A stretch of DNA of 38,939 nt from positions 1 to 38,939 of the forward strand of contig NZ_JABEMC010000014.1 in the NCBI RefSeq assembly GCF_013004595.1, in the 5' to 3' direction. Source of the stretch: Brevibacterium luteolum (GTDB taxonomy: Bacteria > Actinomycetota > Actinomycetes > Actinomycetales > Brevibacteriaceae). Below the pieces are notes generated by a model that saw nothing but the letters and a program-made list of their open reading frames with translations, did no database searches and was not told where the DNA came from. Position numbers and translations under genes: made by a program. This document shows positions 6,812 to 14,530 of the stretch, one piece after another; the first letter of the stretch is position 1; each line of letters opens with the position of its first letter.

Positions 6812-7285
6812 TCACGGCCCGTGGCGCTGCTCAGGCGCGCGGTAGCGGTGCTCTTCGATCTGCACAATGCCAGCGGCAACAAGAGCGAAACCGGCCGCCG
6901 CAGCAAACGCCAGCCCCCACCCGAGCTCAGGCTGCTCGGTGCTGCCGATCGGCTCCCCGTTGGGCGCGATGCCGTCCCACATGATGACGTGGTCGCGCCG
7001 CACGCGGATCGTTTCGCCGACGCCGAGGAGCTGGAAGGCGCCCGCGGCGAGACCGAATGCCCCGGCCTCCCGCGTGTGCGCACCGGAGAGCGCAGCGACG
7101 ATGACGACGGCGGCCATGAAGAAGACCGGCACGGCCAGCAGCGGCAGAGCCGGGGCCTCACCGGTGGCGATGAAGATGTCGTGGCGGGCGAAGTCCCGGT
7201 TCGCATAGCGCAGCACCGGCATCGTCAGCGAGCCGGCGAGGCAGGCGATCGCGGTGACGGCGAGCAGGCAGGTGGTCAGTCTCAT
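6812..7285 (-). CDS. Small four-helix membrane protein, paralogue 1 (operon head)
   Basis: The first gene of the tandem family encodes 157 residues with four predicted membrane helices. It has PVLRYANRDFARHD after helix 1 and the loop IMWDGIAPNGEPIGSTEQPE followed by LGWG before helix 4. The ATG is preceded by GGAGG. Upstream, within 50 bases, lie overlapping palindromes built from GGTGAC/GTCACC halves, a likely operator for the whole set. The conserved WDG..GxPxGG..PEP..G loop suggests an extracytoplasmic surface or binding feature, but nothing indicates a substrate. Confidence 0.7.
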   Translation of the reverse strand: MRLTTCLLAVTAIACLAGSLTMPVLRYANRDFARHDIFIATGEAPALPLLAVPVFFMAAVVIVAALSGAHTREAGAFGLAAGAFQLLGVGETIRVRRDHVIMWDGIAPNGEPIGSTEQPELGWGLAFAAAAGFALVAAGIVQIEEHRYRAPEQRHGP

Positions 7286-7308
7286 GCCTCCAGCGTGACC
7301 GCCGTCTG

Positions 7309-7336
7309 CGTCACCGCGGTGACGTCGGTGTCACCG
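7309..7336. promoter_or_regulatory. Overlapping palindromes upstream of the paralogue operon
   Basis: Bases 7309-7324 form a perfect 16-bp palindrome, CGTCACCGCGGTGACG. Overlapping it, 7317-7336 is a perfect inverted repeat of CGGTGAC/GTCACCG with a six-base spacer. Further GTGAC/GTCAC half-sites lie at about 7294-7315. The cluster is 24-51 bases upstream of the first ATG, where a repressor site would cover the promoter. The binding protein is unknown; the LysR gene just upstream ends at 7360. Confidence 0.5.
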
Positions 7337-7359
7337 TCCTGGCACACGGCGGCGTTCTG

Positions 7360-8277
7360 TCAGACGAGTCCGAAGCCCTCAGCCTGGGCGATGATCTCAT
7401 CGGCGGTGAAGCTGATGTGCGGCAGGTGGGCGGACTGCTCGACGACATGCATGCACACCCGACGGGAGGGCACCGGGTGGGTCAGTGCCACACTCGTGAG
7501 CCCGGCCGGCAGGCTGAGCAGAGCCAGGGCCGGAAGCAGGGTGATGCCGTGGCCGGCGGCGACGAGGGCGAGCGCTGCGTAGTGGCCTTCGGAGCGGGCG
7601 ATGACCCGCGGGGAGATGCCGGCAGCGGCACAGGCGTGCCGGATCGCGCTCATCCCGGCTGTGGCGCGGGATTCGGCGTCGATCCAGCGCTCCTCGGCGA
7701 TCTCGGCCAGCGGCACCTCGCCGGCGTCGGCGAGGTGGTGGCTGGTGGGCACGACGAGGTGGAACTCGTCGTCGAACAGCGGCGTGCGAATGGTGCCGGG
7801 CAGCTCGGTGGCGGTGGCGAAGCCGGCCTCGCTGCGGATCTCGATGTCCGGCAGCCGCGGGGAGGGTGCGGAGTCGCGCTCATTGTCGAGTATCTCGAAG
7901 CGGATCGTCGGGAAGGTCCGCACAACGGAGTCGACGACCGGTGGCAGCAGGGTCTCGTGGAAGGAGGTGAACCCGGAGAACACGATGCGCGGGTCCGGTG
8001 AAGAGGTCATGTCATCGACGGTGCCGTCGAGCCGGCGGACCTGGTCGAGGATCTTGGCCGCCTCCTCGGCAAGTTTGCGGCCGGCCTCGGTGATCTCGAT
8101 GCCGCGCCCGGCCCGCCGGTAGAGCTCCAGGCCGGTCGACTGCTGGAGGGTGGCGATGTGCTGGCTGATCGTCGCCGGCCGGTAGCCGAGGTTGGCGGCG
8201 GCCTCGACGACGGATCCGGCGGTGACGACGGCCCGCCAGATGCGGAGCCGGTTGAGGTCCCAGGAGCGCATGCGCAC
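7360..8277 (-). CDS. LysR-family transcriptional regulator
   Basis: A protein of about 305 residues with an N-terminal LysR winged helix-turn-helix (RLRIWRAVVTAGSVVEAAAN, LGYRPATISQHIATLQQSTG) and a C-terminal substrate-binding domain (LFDDEFHLVVPTSHHLA, GHGITLLPALAL). It diverges from a LysE-type exporter across 159 bases, the standard arrangement for a LysR activator and its amino-acid exporter (as in LysG/LysE), so that exporter is the likely target. The start may be GTG 8277 or ATG 8271; neither has a strong ribosome binding site, and ATG is slightly preferred. Confidence 0.85.
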   Translation of the reverse strand: MRMRSWDLNRLRIWRAVVTAGSVVEAAANLGYRPATISQHIATLQQSTGLELYRRAGRGIEITEAGRKLAEEAAKILDQVRRLDGTVDDMTSSPDPRIVFSGFTSFHETLLPPVVDSVVRTFPTIRFEILDNERDSAPSPRLPDIEIRSEAGFATATELPGTIRTPLFDDEFHLVVPTSHHLADAGEVPLAEIAEERWIDAESRATAGMSAIRHACAAAGISPRVIARSEGHYAALALVAAGHGITLLPALALLSLPAGLTSVALTHPVPSRRVCMHVVEQSAHLPHISFTADEIIAQAEGFGLV

Positions 8278-8299
8278 AGCCTAACCGACATGTAGGCAA

Positions 8300-8311
8300 A
8301 ACCGAATGGTT
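8300..8311. promoter_or_regulatory. Short palindrome between LysR and LysE genes
   Basis: AACC-GAAT-GGTT is an inverted repeat just upstream of the LysR start in the divergent intergenic region. LysR proteins bind interrupted dyads in such positions, so it is a candidate operator. Its arms are only four bases, so the call is weak. Confidence 0.3.
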
Positions 8312-8436
8312 ATCAGCGTTTCTCTGCTTGTGCCTGATGATTGCGGGTTCCACAATGTTCCTGTCGGCACTGCATGTAGGAGTGCATGGCCGGCGCTCAC
8401 AAAGGATGCAGTCCCCGTTGTTCAGAGGAGGTTCTC

Positions 8437-9141
8437 GTGACTCTCACCGTGTTCGGCGCGCTCTTCGCCGCCTCGGTCGGCATCTCCGTGACGCCAGGTC
8501 CCGAGACCATGCTCGTCCTCCGCTACGGCGCCCTGCGCCGGCGGGCGGGCCTCTTCTGCACAACGGGGACTGCGCTTGGGGCACTCGTGTGGGCGGTGCT
8601 GGCGATCACCGGAGTCGCTGCGATCATGCAGCGCGAACCGGCCCTGCTCGCCGCGGTCAAGACCGTCGGCGGCATCTACCTGCTCTTACTCGGCGCGAAA
8701 GCCGCCTACCCGCTGCTGCGCGGCTGGTGGGCCACCCGCCGGGCACGCAGCCGCGGCGGCGTGCTCACCGCAGCCACCGCCTCGGGCGCGGTGGAGGCGA
8801 GCACTGGTTCCCTCGACCTGGCCGCGGTCAACGCCTCCCTGCGCACACCGACGGCGCTCTCAAGCTTCACGACCGGCCTGTTCACCGCGCTGACGAACCC
8901 GAAGTCCGGGCTGTTCTTCCTCGCGGTGCTGCCGACGTTCATCCCGGCTGACCCGACGCTGGTCGACTATGCGATCGTCGTCGGCACGATCGTCGGCTGC
9001 CTGGGCCTCTACGCCGCCGGTCTCGTGCTCGTCGCCGACCTGGTGTCATCGCTGCTGCGCACCCCGAAAGCCGATATGGTCCTCGACATCGTCTCGGCCA
9101 GCGTGCTCAGCATCCTCGGCGTGCTCATCCTCGCCCTCTGA
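8437..9141 (+). CDS. LysE/RhtB-family amino-acid exporter
   Basis: This 234-residue integral membrane protein starts with the family hallmark VGISVTPGPETMLVLRYGA and GTALGALVW, and contains the typical central GGIYLLLLGAKAAYPLL and SFTTGLFTALTNPKSGLFFL segments. The family exports amino acids such as lysine, homoserine or threonine, working with the proton gradient. The start GTG 8437 is chosen because GAGGAGG lies five bases upstream and helix 1 begins at once; the frame is open to an ATG at 8386 without such support. A hydrophilic, Ala/Ser-rich loop (~residues 100-130) separates two hydrophobic halves. Divergent to the LysR gene. The substrate cannot be determined. Confidence 0.85.
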   Translation: MTLTVFGALFAASVGISVTPGPETMLVLRYGALRRRAGLFCTTGTALGALVWAVLAITGVAAIMQREPALLAAVKTVGGIYLLLLGAKAAYPLLRGWWATRRARSRGGVLTAATASGAVEASTGSLDLAAVNASLRTPTALSSFTTGLFTALTNPKSGLFFLAVLPTFIPADPTLVDYAIVVGTIVGCLGLYAAGLVLVADLVSSLLRTPKADMVLDIVSASVLSILGVLILAL

Positions 9142-9203
9142 GCCGGGCACTCCCCTGGTGCTGACTTTCCGGCCTGACAGCTTCCCTCGCCCGGCCGGCG
9201 CGG

Positions 9204-10304
9204 TCAGCCGTTGACGGCGTCGTCGACGGCGGGCTCCAGGTCCGGGTAGGCGAACTCATAGCCGGCCGCCTGGAGGCGTTCGGGCAGCACCCAGCGGCTC
9301 TTGAGCACGAGTTCGGTCTCAGTGCGCATCGCGATCGCGCCGATCTCGAGCATCCAGCGCGCCACCGGCAGGCCGACCGGCATCCCGCAGGCCCGCCGGA
9401 GTGCTGCCATGAAGCCGCGGTTGTCCGAGGGATTCGGGGCGGCGGCGTTGATGGGACCGTCGAGCTCGGGATGGTCTTCGAGGAAGTCGATGATGCCGGC
9501 GACGTCGTCGAGGTGGATCCAGCTGAACCGCTGTCGGGCTCCGGGTGTGCCGTAGGTGTGGGCGGTGCCGGCGCGCCGGCGGCCGGGAGTGGCCGGCCAG
9601 CGGCCGTCGTACTGGGCGCCGCCGAGGCCGATGCGGGCTAAGTTGATGAGCGGACCGAGGGCGCCGTTGCGGCTGCCGGCCCCTAAGCTGCGGGCGGCCC
9701 CGGAGCTGCCGGCGGTCCCGGAGCTGCTGGCAGCCTCGGAGGTGTCGCGTCCGAGCACGATCGCGGTGCGCAGGGCGACCCGGCGGGTGGCCGGCAGGTC
9801 GGCGGCGAAGAGTGCGCGCTCCCAGGCGCGCGCGACGTCGACGGAGAAGCCCTCACCGATCTCGCCGCCGGATTCGGTCATCGGCCGGTCATCGGCGTGA
9901 CGGTAGATCGTTGCGGTCGAGGCGTTGATCCACAGCGGCGGCGGGTTCTGTGCGGCTGCGATCGCATCGGACAGGGCCGTGGTGGTCGCCAGCCGTGAGG
10001 TGAAGATCTCCTCACGGTTCTTCGCCGTGTAGCGGCAGCCGACGCTCTTGCCGGCCAGCCCGATGACGAGCCCGGCACCGTCGACAGCGGCGACAATCCC
10101 GTCCGTGTCATCCCAGGTGAGGTCGGCTGCTGACCGGGAGATCGTGACGACCTCCCGGCCTCGGGCCCGATACCTCTCGACGAGGTGGCGGCCGATGAAG
10201 CCGCTGGATCCGCCGATCACGACCCGCCCCAGGCCGGCCGCACCAGCGCTGTCCTGGGAGGTGCTGGCTGGGCTGGTCTCGGGGGTGTCGCTCATCGCCG
10301 GCAT
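9204..10304 (-). CDS. TIGR01777-type sugar-nucleotide-epimerase-like protein
   Basis: An extended SDR protein of 366 residues. After a ~25-residue low-complexity N-terminus comes the Rossmann motif VVIGGSSGFIGRHLVERY. It continues with LAGKSV, NASTATIY and, near the C-terminus, the DUF1731-like segment MPVGLPVARWMLEIGAIAMR with TELVLKSRWVLPERLQAAGY, marking the YfcH/SDR39U1 family. The biochemical role of this family is poorly known. A Ser/Gly/Ala-rich insert (~residues 197-218) interrupts the usual core. It starts four bases after the tenA stop, so it is probably the last gene of the thiamine operon transcript; nothing ties its function to thiamine. An alternative start is ATG 10295. Confidence 0.8.
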   Translation of the reverse strand: MPAMSDTPETSPASTSQDSAGAAGLGRVVIGGSSGFIGRHLVERYRARGREVVTISRSAADLTWDDTDGIVAAVDGAGLVIGLAGKSVGCRYTAKNREEIFTSRLATTTALSDAIAAAQNPPPLWINASTATIYRHADDRPMTESGGEIGEGFSVDVARAWERALFAADLPATRRVALRTAIVLGRDTSEAASSSGTAGSSGAARSLGAGSRNGALGPLINLARIGLGGAQYDGRWPATPGRRRAGTAHTYGTPGARQRFSWIHLDDVAGIIDFLEDHPELDGPINAAAPNPSDNRGFMAALRRACGMPVGLPVARWMLEIGAIAMRTETELVLKSRWVLPERLQAAGYEFAYPDLEPAVDDAVNG

Positions 10305-10308
10305 CCGC

Positions 10309-11064
10309 TCAGGATAGCGCGGCCTCGACTGCCGGTTCGCCGAGTGCGGCGACGTCCCAGGACTGGAAGACGTGCGCAGACGCCCAGAAGTGCAGTTCGT
10401 ACACGGTGGCCTGCGCGAATGCCGCCATCATGGCCTGCCGGGTGGACTCGTCGGCTGAGGCCATCTCGCGTTCGAGGATCGCAACGGCACCGTCGACCGA
10501 TTCATCGAACTCGGGGCTGTCGTAGGTTTCGATCCAGGCACGGTACGGGTGCGTATCCATGGCGTCGCCGACGCGTTCGGTGAGCACCTTGCCCATGTGG
10601 GCGTAGACCCAGAAGCACGGCAGCACTGCGGCCACACCGACCGGGTACGCAGCGGTTGCGGCCTGGGCGATGAGGTAGGAGGTGTAGCCCAGGGTCGTCG
10701 GCGAGGGCTGCGGCTGGCCGTCGGCGCCGGTCAGCTGGCTGCGGGCCGGGGCGAACCGCTCCTCGGCCAGCAGCGCGCCGTGCATGTCCTCTTCGACGGT
10801 GACGGCCTCGCCTGCCGCGAGTGCCCAGAACCGGGTGTCCTCGCGATTCGGGGCGCGCACGCCGAGCTGGCTCATGGCGCGGGCATAGCCGTTGAGGTAG
10901 AGCTCGTCCTGCAGGATGTAGTTGACGAAGGTCTGCACCGGCAGTTCGCCGGTGGCCAGGGCGTCGAGGAAGGGCAGGTTCTCGATCTCATCGAGGGTGC
11001 CGGCGACGGCATCCCAGATCGCCTGGGTGTGCTCGCCTGCGACGAAGCGGTTGCGGTCGGTCAT
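10309..11064 (-). CDS. tenA: TenA-type thiaminase II / aminopyrimidine aminohydrolase
   Basis: A 251-residue helical protein of the TenA family. It salvages degraded thiamine by hydrolysing aminomethylpyrimidine (or thiamine) to HMP. Key family residues are visible: the Asp in ILQDELYL (~residue 53), the catalytic Cys in VLPCFWVYAHMG (~148), and Glu/Tyr in the C-terminal VYELHFW. AAAGGA lies a few bases before the ATG. It is 59 bases downstream of thiD, in an operon headed by a TPP riboswitch, which supports a salvage role rather than de novo synthesis. Confidence 0.9.
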   Translation of the reverse strand: MTDRNRFVAGEHTQAIWDAVAGTLDEIENLPFLDALATGELPVQTFVNYILQDELYLNGYARAMSQLGVRAPNREDTRFWALAAGEAVTVEEDMHGALLAEERFAPARSQLTGADGQPQPSPTTLGYTSYLIAQAATAAYPVGVAAVLPCFWVYAHMGKVLTERVGDAMDTHPYRAWIETYDSPEFDESVDGAVAILEREMASADESTRQAMMAAFAQATVYELHFWASAHVFQSWDVAALGEPAVEAALS

Positions 11065-11123
11065 TGCGGTCCTTTCCTAGGGTGCCCGCGCGCGGCGGGT
11101 GCTCATCTTCGAGGTGGGCGGGT

Positions 11124-12077
11124 TCAGCGCGTGACGGTGAGGTCGACGAGGTGGTCGACCGGCCCGTGGGCGCCTTCGGGGTTGAGGCTCAGCTGCCAGT
11201 GATCTGCCGAGGCGAGCGCACGGGCAAGGTAGTCCAGTGATCGTTCGACGGCTGCGGTGATGGTCTCCGAGGCAGTGGTGGTTTCCGAGGCGGTGGCGTC
11301 CGCTCCCGAGACGGTGGCGTCCGCTCCCGAGGCGGTGGTGTCCGCTCCCGAGGCGGTGCTCGCCTGTGCGTGGCGGGCGGCGGCCATCTCGGCGGTGATC
11401 GTCGCTGAAAGGGTGCAGCCGGTGCCGTGGGTGTTCGGGGTGCGGATGCGGGTGTGGGTGAACTCCGCGGTGGTGCCGTCGGCCAGGGCGAGGACGTCGA
11501 TGACCTCGTCGTCGACACCGTGGCCGCCTTTGAGCAGCACGCCCCGGGCACCGTGTTCGATCAGCCGGCCGGCTTGGTCGCGCATCTGCTCGATGCTTGC
11601 GGCTTCGGGTTCGGATTCGCCGAGCAGCAGTGCGGCTTCGGGCAGGTTCGGGGTGATGAGGTCCGCGCGCGGCATGAGCTGGCGGCGCACGGAGTCGACC
11701 GCGTCGTCGTCGAGCAGCCGGTGTCCGGAGGTGGCGACCATGACGGGGTCGACGACGAAGTAGCCGAGGTCGCGCTCATCGACGGCGCGGCAGACGAGGT
11801 CGACGAGGCTGCGAGTGGAGAGCATGCCGGTCTTCGTCGCATCGACGGGCAGATCGTCGAGCACGCTGGCGAGCTGGGCTTCGACGAAGGCCTCGTCGAT
11901 GCCGTAGACCTCGCTGACGCCGTGGGTGTTCTGGGCCACCAGGGCGGTGATGGCGGTGGTGCCGTAGACGCCGCGGGCGCAGAAGGCTTTGAGGTCAGCG
12001 TGGATGCCAGCGCCGCCGGACGGGTCGGTGCCGGCGATGGACAAGGCAACCGGCGGGCGGGATGCGGGTGCAGTCAT
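11124..12077 (-). CDS. thiD: Hydroxymethylpyrimidine/phosphomethylpyrimidine kinase
   Basis: This ribokinase-fold enzyme phosphorylates HMP and HMP-P to HMP-PP for thiamine synthesis. It starts with the signature SIAGTDPSGGAGIHADLK and has ITALVAQNTHG. The C-terminal anion-hole motif NTHGTGCTLSATITAEMA (~residues 211-228) carries the catalytic Asp region equivalent (GTGC). At 317 residues it is about 45 longer than usual because a low-complexity Ser-Gly-Ala-Asp-Thr repeat, coded by a 21-bp tandem repeat, is inserted after that motif. It begins three bases after thiE and precedes tenA. Confidence 0.9.
   Translation of the reverse strand: MTAPASRPPVALSIAGTDPSGGAGIHADLKAFCARGVYGTTAITALVAQNTHGVSEVYGIDEAFVEAQLASVLDDLPVDATKTGMLSTRSLVDLVCRAVDERDLGYFVVDPVMVATSGHRLLDDDAVDSVRRQLMPRADLITPNLPEAALLLGESEPEAASIEQMRDQAGRLIEHGARGVLLKGGHGVDDEVIDVLALADGTTAEFTHTRIRTPNTHGTGCTLSATITAEMAAARHAQASTASGADTTASGADATVSGADATASETTTASETITAAVERSLDYLARALASADHWQLSLNPEGAHGPVDHLVDLTVTR
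11290..11358. repeat. 21-bp tandem repeat inside thiD
   Basis: Three near-identical 21-bp copies (11290-11310, 11311-11331, 11332-11352) plus a 6-base partial copy. They differ at only two or so positions and encode about SGADATA-type heptads on the minus strand. The length is a multiple of three, so copy-number changes keep the frame. It sits between the GTGC motif and the C-terminal helix of ThiD, probably in a surface loop. Confidence 0.85.
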
Positions 12078-12080
12078 TGT

Positions 12081-12842
12081 TCAGCGTCCTCCGTCTGCAG
12101 TGTGGGAGCCGGTGTTGTCGTGCGTCTCAGTCCGGTCCTCGGTGTCGGGTGTCTGGCCGGTGAGGAACGCGGCCTTGATCGCAGCAGCGGCTGCGCGCGG
12201 GTCGGCGGCTGTGCAGATGGCGGAGACGACGCAGATTCCAGCGACTCCGGTGCCGTGCATCTTGGCAGCACCTGCCAGGTCGATGCCGCCGATGCCGAAG
12301 ACCGGCAGACCGGCCTCGCCGGCGAGTGCGCGGATCTTGCCGGGTCCGAGGACGTCGCGGGCGTTCTTCTTCGTCGTCGTCGGAAACGCCAGGCCGACGC
12401 CGAGCAGGTCGACCGATCCGGCCTCGCGGGCGGCGGCGAACTGATCCGGGGTGGTGGCCGAGAGCCCGAGCAGGGCCTCCTGGCCGATGTGCTGGCGGAC
12501 TTCGGCAAACGGCATGTCGTCCTGGCCGACGTGCAGGTGCACGAGGTGTCCTTCACTGTTGAGCTGTTCGACCACGGCGACGCGGTCGTTGACGAACACC
12601 GGCACCGGCCGGGTGATCTTCGCATCGCCGAGCACCTCGTCGACGGCCCGCAGCACCTCGCAGGTGAGGTCGTACATGGCGTCGTCAGTGATGTCCTTGT
12701 CCCGGATCTGGACCATCCCCGCCCCGCCGGCCACCGCCTCGGCGACGGTGTCGGCCACCAAGCGGCCGGCGGACGCGCACTGGGCGGTGTCGGTGATGAA
12801 GTACAGGGCGGTGTCGATGCCGGCGAGGCGATCGTGGCTCAT
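12081..12842 (-). CDS. thiE: Thiamine-phosphate synthase
   Basis: A TIM-barrel enzyme that joins HMP-PP and HET-P to give thiamine phosphate. Recognisable parts are LYFITDT near the N-terminus, GGAGMVQIRDKDI (~39-51), VFVNDRVAVV (~82), HVGQDDMPF (~104-112), GVGLAFPTTTKKNA (~148-161) and PVFGIGGID (~180). Length is 253 residues; the last ~35 are hydrophilic and extra to the core. Its ATG overlaps the thiM stop (ATGA), and thiD follows at once, so all are translated from the riboswitch-controlled mRNA. Confidence 0.92.
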   Translation of the reverse strand: MSHDRLAGIDTALYFITDTAQCASAGRLVADTVAEAVAGGAGMVQIRDKDITDDAMYDLTCEVLRAVDEVLGDAKITRPVPVFVNDRVAVVEQLNSEGHLVHLHVGQDDMPFAEVRQHIGQEALLGLSATTPDQFAAAREAGSVDLLGVGLAFPTTTKKNARDVLGPGKIRALAGEAGLPVFGIGGIDLAGAAKMHGTGVAGICVVSAICTAADPRAAAAAIKAAFLTGQTPDTEDRTETHDNTGSHTADGGR

Positions 12843-13702
12843 GCGGTGACCTCCACGGTGTCGTAACTGACGCCGACGGCGGTGATGTCAGCGGCGGTGA
12901 CGGAATGCAGGGCATCGAGGAACTCGACGGCGAAGCTGCCAGGCCCGCGGCTCGTGCCGGCCGCGCGGGTGCCGGCGGCCGCATAGTGGGCGTGGGCGGC
13001 GACGACAGCGGTGAACGGGTCTGCCGGCAGGGCGCCGAGGTAGGCGGCGACGACACCGCCGAGCGAGCAGCCGGTGCCCACGACCAGCGGCATGTAGTCC
13101 GAACCGCCGGAGACCCGGGCGATGCGCACCTGCTCACCGGCGTGGACGATCGCGTCGACCTCTCCGGAGACGGCGACGACGGAGCCGAGCGCGTGGGAGA
13201 GCTGGATCGCAGCCTCCAGCACGGCCTCGACCTCGTCGGTGGAGTCGACGCCGCGGGCGCCGGCACCGGTGCCGGCCAGGGCTGCGATCTCAGAGGCGTT
13301 GCCGCGGATGGCGGTCGGCTGCCAGGTCAGGGCCTGCTTGATGCGGGTGGTGCGGTAGTCGATGACGCCGTAGGACACGGGATCGAGCACCCACGGGGTG
13401 CCGGTCTCACGGGCGGCGGTGATGGCGGCGTCGGCGGCGAGGAAGTTGTGGGAGCTGGCGGTGCCGAAGTTGATGAGCAGGCCGTCGGAGATGCGGGCGA
13501 ACTGGGCGGCGTCGGCTTCGTGGTTGATCATCGCCGGTGAGGCGCCGATCGCCAGCAGCGCATTGGCGCTCAGCGGCTGCACGACGGTGTTCGTGATGCA
13601 CTGGACGAGCGGATTCGACTCCCGCACTGCGGTCACCGCCGCTGCGAGGTCGGGTATCGAGGCCGCCGACTGTGCGGCGGCAGATGGGTGCTGCTGTGTC
13701 AC
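12839..13702 (-). CDS. thiM: Hydroxyethylthiazole kinase
   Basis: ThiM phosphorylates salvaged hydroxyethylthiazole to HET-P. Motifs include NPLVQCITNTVVQPLSANAL (~30-49), GASPAM, NFGT, WVLDPVSYG (~105), GNASEIAALAG (~130) and the C-terminal GTGCSLGGVVAA (~205-216) that forms the anion hole. I chose GTG 13702 because GAAGGGA lies five bases upstream; the frame stays open to 13777, but that stretch is the TPP riboswitch. First gene of thiM-thiE-thiD-tenA. No thiC is in the operon, which fits thiazole/pyrimidine salvage. Confidence 0.92.
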   Translation of the reverse strand: MTQQHPSAAAQSAASIPDLAAAVTAVRESNPLVQCITNTVVQPLSANALLAIGASPAMINHEADAAQFARISDGLLINFGTASSHNFLAADAAITAARETGTPWVLDPVSYGVIDYRTTRIKQALTWQPTAIRGNASEIAALAGTGAGARGVDSTDEVEAVLEAAIQLSHALGSVVAVSGEVDAIVHAGEQVRIARVSGGSDYMPLVVGTGCSLGGVVAAYLGALPADPFTAVVAAHAHYAAAGTRAAGTSRGPGSFAVEFLDALHSVTAADITAVGVSYDTVEVTA

Positions 13703-13704
13703 GA

Positions 13705-13785
13705 CAATCCCTTCGCCAGCATGATCCAGATCAGGTTCGATGGGTGTGTTCTCAGCCCGGCCCGCCGGGCACCCCATGTCTGTCC
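13705..13785 (-). promoter_or_regulatory. TPP (THI-box) riboswitch
   Basis: On the minus strand the conserved THI-box parts appear in order: GGGGTGCCC, GGGCTGAGA, ACACCC, GAACCTGATCTGGATCATGC, and finally GGCGAAGGGA. They match the pyrimidine-sensor CUGAGA and the pyrophosphate-sensor CCUGAUCUGGAU segments. The last helix strand GAAGGGA also serves as the ribosome binding site of thiM five bases further on. Ligand binding would therefore directly hide the ribosome binding site, a translational off-switch when thiamine pyrophosphate is plentiful. Confidence 0.95.
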
Positions 13786-13927
13786 GCCACTCTAACAGTC
13801 CTGGCCGATGACGCCACTTTGCGCTGGAATGTGTGGGGGTGGCGTAGCGCTCGGAAGCGACCGCGCTGAATCCAACTGCCTGTGGATAACTCTGGCTGGT
13901 CTCTCGCGAGCGGCGTAGAATCGTGGC

Positions 13928-14530
13928 ATGAGCGCACCACGACCGGTCGCCGAATCCGAATGGGAGGATCGGCTCAAGCGGGCAATCGAGGCCCGGAAAC
14001 TGCCTGTGTCCGTCAGCGACGTGCTGACCGTCCTCGCCGATACGGTCGAACCTGCTGCACCGCTGCCAGCGGAGGAACGCGCCTTCCTAGCCGAGCACAC
14101 AGGTCTCACCCCTGTCGACCTCATCCCTGAGGGGCTGGCCGATGTCGATATCGAGATTGCGGCCAACCGCGCCGTGGCTGCGCAACGCGCCGAACGGAAC
14201 ACCCTGGCCGTCGACGAAGTCGCCCGCCTGCTTCTCCTTGGCACCGCTGATGTCAGAGCCCTTGCCGCCAGCGGTGATCTCTATGCGTTCACGTCTCAGA
14301 GCCGCCGAGATCTCCTCTTTCCGCGCTGGCAGTTCATCGACGGTCGCGCACTCCCCGGTCTGTCGCAAGTTATAAGGGCGCTTCCAGAGGACTATCTTCC
14401 CGTGGACATCGAAGAGTTCATGACCCAGCCCGCTGAGTCGCTCGAAGGGCAGACCCCATCTGAATGGCTCGCAGCTGACAGACCACCATCGGCTGTCTCC
14501 TCACTGGCCGACGAGCTTTCCTGGGAATGA
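13928..14530 (+). CDS. Probable antitoxin of RES/Xre-type toxin-antitoxin pair
   Basis: A 200-residue soluble protein placed directly before, and overlapping by ATGA, a RES-domain toxin. The N-terminal half has no clear match. Residues ~94-145 contain NTLAVDEVARLLLLGTADVR and LYAFTSQSRRDLLFPRWQF, resembling a DNA-binding segment followed by the MbcA/ParS-like toxin-binding part; the C-terminus has SQVIRALPEDYLPVDIEEFM. Such antitoxins neutralise the toxin active site and repress their own operon. The role is inferred mainly from the partner; the region looks less GC-rich than neighbours, suggesting acquisition. Confidence 0.65.
   Translation: MSAPRPVAESEWEDRLKRAIEARKLPVSVSDVLTVLADTVEPAAPLPAEERAFLAEHTGLTPVDLIPEGLADVDIEIAANRAVAAQRAERNTLAVDEVARLLLLGTADVRALAASGDLYAFTSQSRRDLLFPRWQFIDGRALPGLSQVIRALPEDYLPVDIEEFMTQPAESLEGQTPSEWLAADRPPSAVSSLADELSWE

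Noticed and set aside
11427..12866. 479-codon plus-strand frame opposite thiD and thiE
   Set aside because: It is antisense to two clear enzymes, is rich in Gly/Asp/Val repeats typical of GC-rich shadow frames, and shows no family motif.
13702..13777. Longer start for thiM at 13777
   Set aside because: The added codons are the TPP riboswitch itself; GTG 13702 has a correctly spaced ribosome binding site.
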